Source: FEN-1297 sp963787005
Lineage (GTDB): Bacteria; Bacteroidota; Ignavibacteria; Ignavibacteriales; Ignavibacteriaceae
NCBI GenBank assembly: GCA_963787005.1
Contig: CAWBBX010000017.1
Coordinates: 1 to 64,000 of the forward strand
Direction of reading: 5' to 3'
Length of the DNA: 64,000 bases
The stretch's first letter is position 1. Each line of letters begins with the position of its first letter. The position numbers and the translations under genes were made by a program. The notes under the pieces were generated by a model. It was not told where the DNA came from and did not search any database. It saw only the letters and a list, made by a program, of their open reading frames with translations. Below are positions 57,059 through 64,000 of the stretch, piece by piece.

Positions 57059-60000
57059 TCAGGACACTGTTTTCCCCGAAATGACCTTTCCGGAACGAAC
57101 TTGCGTATTATTAAGAGCCTCGTCTAATATCCCTATTAATGATTCCTTGTCATAAGGCTTTGAGATATAATGGGTGCAGCCGTTGTTTAAGAACTTTTCT
57201 CTATCGTTATCCATTGCGTACGCAGTAACTGCTATTATGGGGACTTCTTCATATCCTTTTAATTTTCTAATCATGTTTGCCGCATCCAAGCCGCTCAAGC
57301 CAAATCCGAGGTTTATATCCATCAGAACAGCGTCATATTGTTTGTCCGCCGCCATTCGAACCGCTACTTCTCCTTTTTCGGCGAATTCTACCTTATACAG
57401 ATCTTTTAAATAGCGTATTGCTATTTCCTTTGAGTATTTATCATCTTCAACCAAAAGTAATGTGTAAAAGGTCGGCTTACTTTTAGTCTTTTGCGAAGGA
57501 TAACTCGAGATATTCACCATTGCAGTCTGTATTTCAGGTTCTACCGTTATAGAGTTCGGCACAACGGATTTAAACATTATCGAAAAAGTTGAGCCAATCC
57601 CGGGCTCACTCTCTGCCGTAATTTTACCTCCCATCAATTCGACAAATTTCTTGGCTATAGTTAATCCCAACCCGCTTCCCTCGAACTTACGGCTTAATCC
57701 TTCGCTCACCTGCCTGAACTCCTCAAAGATTAGTTCGATGTTTTCCTTTGATATTCCTATTCCGGTATCTTTAACCTTCAGTACGCACCAGCTAACGCCT
57801 TCCAAAATATTCTTATCAATTTCTATCGTTATACCGCCGGTATTTGTATATTTTATGGCGTTGACGATAAGATTTTCAATGATCTTAGTAAACGAGTTCA
57901 TATCAAGCTGAGATACAGCATCCTCAGCTTTTCTGACCAGCCTCAAGTATAAATTTTTCTTTTCAGCTAAAACTTTAAACTTGTTTATTATCATTTCCGT
58001 TTCATTAAATAGATCCGCATCCGTCAATTGTAATGCGGATTTATCGGATACAAACCTAGATAAATTGAGTAGGGAGTTTATAGTCTCCAATAATCTTTGA
58101 CCTCCGCTCTCAATTCCCAGGAGCATTTCCGTCTGCTCGGTTTCTCGGATATCGTGTAATAAAAACTGGGTGTAGCCTAATATTGCAACCAGGGGAGTGC
58201 GCATTTCATGACTCATGTTATTTAAGAAGTTGGTTTTTAACTTGTCCATTTCCTCGGCCTTTTCTTTTGCTTTTATCAGTTCCAGTTCATTGTGTTTGCG
58301 TTCGGTAATATCCTGATTAACACCATAGACCTTGTAGGTGTTTCCCGAATTATCTTTGAGCACCCTAAATCGAACTGATACATAGGCTATTTCTCCGTCT
58401 TCCCGGAATACTCTTGTTTCGTGCTTACCTAAATAATCCGGATCCGGGGAACTTATTGCTTCTTGCAAAGCCTCGGCAATCTGTTTTGAATCATCCGGAT
58501 GTACAAGTTTTCTTGCAAATTCCTTACCGCTCATAATATTTCCGCCCTGCTTTTCGGTGGATGAGCCGTGTATTAGCCTGAAATAACGGTCATTGAAAAT
58601 AAAATTCCCCGAATCCACTTCATATTCCCAGTAACCAAGTTTAGCCAATTCGGCCGCAGAAGATAAATCGGCCTCAATTTTTTTCCGCTCTGTTATATCG
58701 GTCGCTACACCAATCAGTCCCAAAAGCTTACCGTTTTTATCATTTATTGTTGATGCGGATAAATAAACCGGAAATTCAGTTCCGTCTTTTCTTATATCCC
58801 ACAATTCACCCTGCCATCCGCCGTTGAAAGTGGCAGGCAATATCTCATCCACTATTTCGGGCCGGTTATTTGATGAACGAAGTATGCTCATAGGCTGTCC
58901 GATCAGCTCATCTTCACTATAGCGATAAGTATTAAGGAGGGAGTGATTAACGAATATTATTTTTTTCTTTAAGTCTGTGAGGTAAACACATTCATTCACA
59001 CTTTTTAAAGAACGGGCGAGCATTACAATTTCTTCTTCGGATTTTATCCGTTCCGAGATGTCTCTCATTACTCCCAAAGCACCTATAATAATATTGTCTT
59101 TTCTCATTGCGGAACCTATGATCTCGCAATCAATAAGAGATCCGTCTTTTTTCTTAATCTTTAGGATCAAATTTTTTAATTCGGTACCGCTCGATATAAT
59201 CTCGGCTAACGCGTTCATTCCTTTTGGAATGTCACTTTCCTGAATAAATTCCGAGATAGATCTGCCCGTCATTTCTTCTCCGGTATAACCCAACACCTTT
59301 CTTGATGCCGGTGAAGTGAATTTAATGATTCCCGATAAGTCAACAAGAAATATGACATCGGTTATTTGTTCGGTTATCCTTCTGAATTTTTCTTCACTTT
59401 CTTTTATTTGTTTTTCAATTGTCATCCTTTTGAATGCAATGCCGATTGTCGCGCCGACCACTTCTAAAAACTGAATCAATTCAATGGTTAGTTTGTTTGG
59501 GCGCGAGTCACTTAGTTGGAGTAATCCTATTATGTCATTGCCTGAATGGAGGGGGATTAATGCCGCCGATTCGTACCCCCCGCCGTTACAGCGATTGCGG
59601 GTGAGCGCCTGGTGATCTTTTTCGGAAGCAGCAGCCAAAAGTCCGGTAGTATTATTCGACCAAAAACTTCCGCCGATTGTAAAGAAAGGAAGCGACGGAT
59701 CCGTCTGTCCGGATATTATATTACCGCACATACATTCCAAATACGGGTCTCCATTTAAATCACAATTTGTTTTCCCATCCGAATCTTTTGGACATAAATA
59801 TTTGTTCATCTTCCCCAAATGAGCCGGGAATCCGATTGTTTCAATGTACGGATAATTATCGCCTTCCTTTAAACGAATACCTGCAGCCTCAAAATCCGTA
59901 AATTTCTTTATCTCCTCCAATATATTTTTGACTAACCGCGTCCACTCATTCTTTCTGTTTAATATTGAAAGAATGGACGACGTAAGTGCCTGCCTTTTAG

Positions 60001-61639
60001 CGGCATGTATACGTTGGGTGATATCCCTAATGTTGCATTGAATTATTTTATGATTTTTGACATTATAAGTGTTGCTTATGAACTCAACATTGATCTTTTG
60101 CCCGTCAGCCGACTCAAGAACCAAATTATCGAAGCGGACATATTCTTTTTGCTGCAATTCTAAAAATTTTTCTTTATTAGCCGCTATATCCTTGAAGAAT
60201 CCAATCTCCCAAATTTTCTTTTCAATGAATATTTCTTTTGAATAGCCGAATAGCTTTATCATAAACGGGTTCACGTCAATAATTTTCCCGGATTCCGCGT
60301 CGAGGACAAGAATACCGTCTTTCGCCGATTCAAAGAGGCGGCGATACCCCATCTCCGAAACGCTCAATGCTTCCTCCATGCGCTTGCGCTTTGTAATATC
60401 TTGAGTAATAGTTGCTACAACATTTTTTCCGTCTGTAGAAAGAACATTCGCAGAATTCCACAGAACTGTCTTTAAGTTCTTGTCCTTTGTTAAAATTTCT
60501 ATCTCAATAACTTCCGAATATTCATTTGATATATGATTTTGAAGTAACTCTAACGTTGACTCAATTTTTGCTTCCGGGAATAGAAAATCGATCTTTTTTC
60601 CGATAATTTCCGTTGAATTATAACCGCTGAGTTTTTCGAATTCACGGTTGAAACGTTTAATTTCTAAAGAGGAATCCCAAATAATAATCGGTGCATGAGC
60701 GTGGTCCAGAAGAATTTCCAGATATTCAATTGTTTCACGACTAGATTCTTTTAACGAGTTTTCTACGAGTTTTCGTTCTGTAATATCCTCAATTGCAAGA
60801 AGAATAATTTTCTCTTTACCCAGGGCTTGTTCTATCTGCCGGGCATTTAAAAGCATAATTCGTTTACCGATTGTTGAAAAGTCATGCTCAACTTCATAGT
60901 TGTCGAATGTTGCTTTTTCCGGTAGAATTGTCTCTAACAGTTCTCTCAGTTTGGGAATATTCCACTGCCGATTCCCAAGATCATAAATGAGCGTTCCGAT
61001 CGTCTCTTTTGATGTCACCTTAAAGAAATCATAGAATGAACGGCTAGCTTTTACAATCCTTAATTCTTGATCAAGGGCAAGTAACGGTTCACGTACAGTA
61101 TCGATTATGTTTTCGGCAAATTCACTCACTTCATCTGCGGATTTTTTAATTACAGCGAGCTCTTTACGTGTTTTTTCCAATCCGGCTTCTGCTTCTTTAC
61201 GTTCGGTAATATCCTCAAAGGCAAGAAGAATAATCTTTTCTTTTCCAAAGGCTCTTTCTATTTGCCGGGCATTTAAAAGCATTATTCGTTTACCGATTGT
61301 AGAGAATACGTGTTCAACTTCGTAGTTATCGAATGTTGTTTTATGGGGAAGGATTGTCTCGAGCAGCTCTTTCAGTTTAGGGATATTCCATTGTCCATTT
61401 CCCAGATCATATATTAGCCTTCCGATTGTTTCATCTGGTTTAACCTTGAAGAAATTATAGAATGAACGGCTGGCTGTAACGACTTTTAAATCATGATCTA
61501 GAACAATTAAAGGTTCACGAACTGTGTCAATTATATTTTCAGCAAATTGGCCGGTGTCATCACCTGAATTCAATTTGATTTTCAACGGCCGGAGATTATT
61601 TGCTGATTCTATAGTTCCATTTTTGCCGATCTTTTTCAT
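57059..61639 (-). CDS. Multi-PAS/GAF hybrid histidine kinase with C-terminal receiver
   Basis: A 1,526-residue soluble hybrid kinase. Two near-duplicate N-terminal PAS domains (NTVREPLIVLDHDLKVV near 38 and DTVREPLLALDQELRIV near 185), PAS at about 310 and 430, a Cys-rich GAF about 560-735, PAS near 740, 855 and 980, HisKA (FLNNMSHEMRTPL, His near 1,143), HATPase (NLIVNAIKYTN, GSGLGLTIAKKF) and a receiver from about 1,386 (LLLVEDD, VLMDINLGFG, ISKPYDK) with its Asp kept. The GAF has CPKDSDGKTNC, YLECMCG and TRNRCNGGGYES, a spacing of Cys that could hold a metal or Fe-S cluster (inference). Paralogue of 44,697-49,217 plus its separate regulator. It begins 9 bp after the upstream kinase stop, so the two are co-transcribed. 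Confidence 0.92.
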   Translation of the reverse strand: MKKIGKNGTIESANNLRPLKIKLNSGDDTGQFAENIIDTVREPLIVLDHDLKVVTASRSFYNFFKVKPDETIGRLIYDLGNGQWNIPKLKELLETILPHKTTFDNYEVEHVFSTIGKRIMLLNARQIERAFGKEKIILLAFEDITERKEAEAGLEKTRKELAVIKKSADEVSEFAENIIDTVREPLLALDQELRIVKASRSFYDFFKVTSKETIGTLIYDLGNRQWNIPKLRELLETILPEKATFDNYEVEHDFSTIGKRIMLLNARQIEQALGKEKIILLAIEDITERKLVENSLKESSRETIEYLEILLDHAHAPIIIWDSSLEIKRFNREFEKLSGYNSTEIIGKKIDFLFPEAKIESTLELLQNHISNEYSEVIEIEILTKDKNLKTVLWNSANVLSTDGKNVVATITQDITKRKRMEEALSVSEMGYRRLFESAKDGILVLDAESGKIIDVNPFMIKLFGYSKEIFIEKKIWEIGFFKDIAANKEKFLELQQKEYVRFDNLVLESADGQKINVEFISNTYNVKNHKIIQCNIRDITQRIHAAKRQALTSSILSILNRKNEWTRLVKNILEEIKKFTDFEAAGIRLKEGDNYPYIETIGFPAHLGKMNKYLCPKDSDGKTNCDLNGDPYLECMCGNIISGQTDPSLPFFTIGGSFWSNNTTGLLAAASEKDHQALTRNRCNGGGYESAALIPLHSGNDIIGLLQLSDSRPNKLTIELIQFLEVVGATIGIAFKRMTIEKQIKESEEKFRRITEQITDVIFLVDLSGIIKFTSPASRKVLGYTGEEMTGRSISEFIQESDIPKGMNALAEIISSGTELKNLILKIKKKDGSLIDCEIIGSAMRKDNIIIGALGVMRDISERIKSEEEIVMLARSLKSVNECVYLTDLKKKIIFVNHSLLNTYRYSEDELIGQPMSILRSSNNRPEIVDEILPATFNGGWQGELWDIRKDGTEFPVYLSASTINDKNGKLLGLIGVATDITERKKIEADLSSAAELAKLGYWEYEVDSGNFIFNDRYFRLIHGSSTEKQGGNIMSGKEFARKLVHPDDSKQIAEALQEAISSPDPDYLGKHETRVFREDGEIAYVSVRFRVLKDNSGNTYKVYGVNQDITERKHNELELIKAKEKAEEMDKLKTNFLNNMSHEMRTPLVAILGYTQFLLHDIRETEQTEMLLGIESGGQRLLETINSLLNLSRFVSDKSALQLTDADLFNETEMIINKFKVLAEKKNLYLRLVRKAEDAVSQLDMNSFTKIIENLIVNAIKYTNTGGITIEIDKNILEGVSWCVLKVKDTGIGISKENIELIFEEFRQVSEGLSRKFEGSGLGLTIAKKFVELMGGKITAESEPGIGSTFSIMFKSVVPNSITVEPEIQTAMVNISSYPSQKTKSKPTFYTLLLVEDDKYSKEIAIRYLKDLYKVEFAEKGEVAVRMAADKQYDAVLMDINLGFGLSGLDAANMIRKLKGYEEVPIIAVTAYAMDNDREKFLNNGCTHYISKPYDKESLIGILDEALNNTQVRSGKVISGKTVS

Positions 61640-61648
61640 AATTATAAC

Positions 61649-64000
61649 CTACGCCGGATTTATATTTGATTTATGCAATGTGAATGTAAACTTCGATCCT
61701 TTTCCCAATTCACTTTCCGCCCATATCTTTCCGCCGTTCATTTCAATAAATTCTTTACAAAGCAATAATCCCAGTCCTGTACTTAATTCGCCTTCGGTTC
61801 CTACCGAGCTCACTTTTTCTTCTATATTGAAGAGTCTCTCAACGTCTTTTGCGGGCATTCCGACGCCGTTATCCTCAACCGAAACCTCAACTGTCGTGTC
61901 GTTTAATAGTTTGGATTTAACGACGGTTTTTCCGTCTTTTCTTGTGAATTTAACCGCATTGGATAAAAGGTTTCTGAGAACCGTGTCAATCATTTTATCG
62001 TCAGCGTAAACTTTTTGCGTATTATCAATTTCAGTAATAATTTCAATCCTTTTTTGTAATGCCCGCTGATAAATTGTTTCTATACTCTGCGAAACCATCT
62101 TAGATAAATTAGAATCCTTAGGATTAAAATTGATAGAACCTTTTTGTATCTGCGCCCATTCAAGCAAATTTCCCAAAAGTTTATAAAGATTACGTGCGGC
62201 TTCGTTCAGCAATTTGCTGTTCTCGGCAAATTCAGCCAGTGAAAATTCTACACTGCTGTCAGCCATCAACTCCGTTAGAATTAGAAAACCGTTGAATGGG
62301 CTTTTTAGATCGTGGGCTATGATAGAAAAGAACTTATCTTTTTCCGCATTTAATTTAATTAGCTGCTCATTCCTCTCCTTTATTTCTTCATCTGCTTTTT
62401 TCCGCAGTGAAATATCACGAATAATGCCGGTAAAAAATTTCTCTTTGGAAGTTTCCCACTCGGCTAAGGATAATTCTATCGGAAATTCTCTGCCGCTTTT
62501 ACGCAATCCGGATAGCTCTACGGTATCACCTATCGCCTTATGCCCGCCGCCGATATTTAAAAGTTTCATCCCATTAATATGACTTTCCCGATAATCCTGC
62601 GGAATTATTATAACCACGTTTTTCCCGATAATCTCTTCTTTTGTATAGCCGAATATTCTTTCCGTTCCGGGATTCAAATTCCTTATAATTCCCAGGCTGT
62701 CTATTGTGATAATTGCATCATTTGCCGAATCCAATACCGAGCGGTATTTCTTTTCACTCTCGCGCAATGTTTCTTCAATAAGCAGACGCTCGGTAATATC
62801 AACGTCAATCCCTCGGTAACCTGTTAGATTATTTTCTCCGTCAAGTATCGGGAAAGCGTGTGTAGAGAGCATCACTCTTCTGCCGTCCTTATGGATATTG
62901 CAATTCGTAAAATCTCTTACGATTTCTTTACGGGCAATAGCTTCAAAGGCTTCCTTTTTATACTCCTCTCTATGTTCAGGCTCAAAAAGATCATAAAAAT
63001 GTTTAATCCCTATTAGTTCACCGGGATCGTATCCCAATAGATCTTTCACAATCGGATTTACATATGTGTATACGCCGTTAGTGTCTACCTCCCAGATCCA
63101 TTGGCGGGCGCCTTCAGACACTTGTTCTAATCGCAATTCACTTTCCCGCAGTTTTTTTTCCGCAATCTTGCGTTCGGTTATATCGCGCCAGAGGCAGTGG
63201 TAAATAGAATGTCGCGGATTATCGATGTATTGCGCTATCACAGAAATATTTCTGATTTTTCCGTCTTTTGTTCTTTGTAGAGTCTCAAAGTCATTCCTGC
63301 CTTCTTTTATAACTCGCTCAATTTCTGCCCGGATTTCTTCCTTTGTTTCCTCAACTTGAATGTCCGCTATGCTTAGTTCTGCAAATTCCTCCCGGGTATA
63401 TCCCAGCTGCGTGTGGGCTGCCGTATTAAACTCAATAAACCCCGTAGTCTCGGGATCAATTACCACTATGCCCTCAGGCAATTGCTCGCATAGAATTCCC
63501 CGCCTGATTGTTTCATCGTTAAGTTTGGCTTCCGCCTGCTTACGTTCGGCCGCCTCTGCTTGAAGCCGTTTATTTAATAAATCTAATTCAGCTGCTTTAT
63601 GTTTGAGTTCAACGCGCTGGCGGCCGATTTCCAAATGAGACCGGATTCGTGCGAGTATTTCTTCCTTGATAAAAGGCTGCGTTATAAAATCCGCTCCTCC
63701 TACTTCAAATCCGCGAAGTTTATCTTCAGTTTCATTCGACGAATTTAAAAACAATATTGGGATATCACTCGTTTTAGCGTCTGCTTTCAGGCTTGTGCAT
63801 ACTTCGTATCCGCTTATATCAGGCAGATTGATATCCAGCAAAATTATGCCGGGCAGTTCGGCGTTAATCGATGCAATGGCTTCGGATCCGGTTTTAGCCG
63901 TAAGAACTTTGTAGCCGTGTTCGTTCAGCATTTGTGATAGGAGATTAAGATTATCCGGGGAGTCTTCCGCGATTAAAATTCTTTCTGATGTATTTGTGGT
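61649..64000 (-). CDS. Receiver-PAS3-histidine kinase, start just beyond window
   Basis: The frame is open from the right edge (TTNTSERILIAEDSPDNLNL) to the stop at 61,649; comparison with MNTTNTLRSILIVDD of the 32,068 kinase puts the ATG about two codons outside. An internal ATG at 63,931 would cut the receiver and is not the start. Layout: receiver with Asp in LLDINLPDISG and Lys in FITQPF replaced by Gln (the 32,068 paralogue has AKPF), coiled coil (LKHKAAELDLLNKRLQAEAA), three PAS domains (LCEQLPEGIVVIDPET, WIWEVDTNGVYTYVNP, VLDSANDAIITIDSLG), HisKA (FFSIIAHDLKSPF) and HATPase (NLLSNAVKFT, STGLGLLLCKEF). It is the first gene of the minus-strand kinase set and 9 bp from the next. Confidence 0.9.
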   Translation of the reverse strand, partial: TTNTSERILIAEDSPDNLNLLSQMLNEHGYKVLTAKTGSEAIASINAELPGIILLDINLPDISGYEVCTSLKADAKTSDIPILFLNSSNETEDKLRGFEVGGADFITQPFIKEEILARIRSHLEIGRQRVELKHKAAELDLLNKRLQAEAAERKQAEAKLNDETIRRGILCEQLPEGIVVIDPETTGFIEFNTAAHTQLGYTREEFAELSIADIQVEETKEEIRAEIERVIKEGRNDFETLQRTKDGKIRNISVIAQYIDNPRHSIYHCLWRDITERKIAEKKLRESELRLEQVSEGARQWIWEVDTNGVYTYVNPIVKDLLGYDPGELIGIKHFYDLFEPEHREEYKKEAFEAIARKEIVRDFTNCNIHKDGRRVMLSTHAFPILDGENNLTGYRGIDVDITERLLIEETLRESEKKYRSVLDSANDAIITIDSLGIIRNLNPGTERIFGYTKEEIIGKNVVIIIPQDYRESHINGMKLLNIGGGHKAIGDTVELSGLRKSGREFPIELSLAEWETSKEKFFTGIIRDISLRKKADEEIKERNEQLIKLNAEKDKFFSIIAHDLKSPFNGFLILTELMADSSVEFSLAEFAENSKLLNEAARNLYKLLGNLLEWAQIQKGSINFNPKDSNLSKMVSQSIETIYQRALQKRIEIITEIDNTQKVYADDKMIDTVLRNLLSNAVKFTRKDGKTVVKSKLLNDTTVEVSVEDNGVGMPAKDVERLFNIEEKVSSVGTEGELSTGLGLLLCKEFIEMNGGKIWAESELGKGSKFTFTLHKSNINPA

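Overview
The window is AT-rich bacterial DNA from the Bacteroidota/Chlorobi group, probably an Ignavibacteria-like lineage. The evidence is three secreted proteins ending in type IX secretion (T9SS) sorting domains of the NYPNPFNPST type, a cyclic beta-1,2-glucan synthase, many giant PAS-rich histidine kinases, and REP-like hairpins typical of Bacteroidota intergenic DNA. No tRNA, rRNA, CRISPR array or transposase is visible. The taxonomy is inferred from protein style only.

Region 1 (1-19,033) is one huge inverted repeat. The left arm (1 to about 9,508, minus-strand genes) and right arm (about 9,547 to 19,033, plus-strand genes) carry the same gene order, read outward from the centre: ice-binding-like DUF3494 protein with T9SS tail, small lipoprotein, small secreted protein, DinB/DUF1572 remnant, Tat-type amidase, tiny membrane protein, TonB-like single-span membrane protein, and a giant 2-hydroxyacyl-CoA dehydratase activase. 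The unpaired centre is only about 38 bp. Identity is mosaic: some stretches look identical, others differ at many silent positions. Many genes carry single-base frameshifts, usually at different places in the two arms. The left activase is open to the window edge; the right copy is broken three times.

Region 2 (19,941-32,067) holds an acyl-lipid desaturase, a 2,910-residue cyclic beta-1,2-glucan synthase and a third ice-binding-like T9SS protein. Together with the two copies in the palindrome this suggests adaptation to cold or to low osmolarity. A short hairpin element recurs in four intergenic spots: the palindrome centre, before the glucan synthase, before the third ice-binding gene and before the first kinase.

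Region 3 (32,068-64,000) is a sensor-kinase region of about 32 kb. A plus-strand set (receiver-PAS-kinase, SpoIIAA/STAS-like protein, PAS protein, CHASE-PAS kinase, HAMP-PAS kinase, multi-PAS kinase, response regulator) faces a minus-strand set of paralogues (HAMP-PAS-GAF kinase, PAS-GAF-kinase-receiver hybrid, receiver-PAS-kinase). A pirin and an aldo/keto reductase lie between them. The paralogues have exchanged parts: the same sensor sits on different kinase cores, a free response regulator in one set is fused in the other, near-identical PAS cassettes recur, and one receiver domain has lost its phosphoacceptor aspartate.

Caution: single-base frameshifts are common from 1 to about 51 kb and absent from the long minus-strand kinases after 52.6 kb. 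Several lie in or beside homopolymers, so many may be sequencing errors, and the palindrome itself needs to be excluded as an assembly or library artefact.
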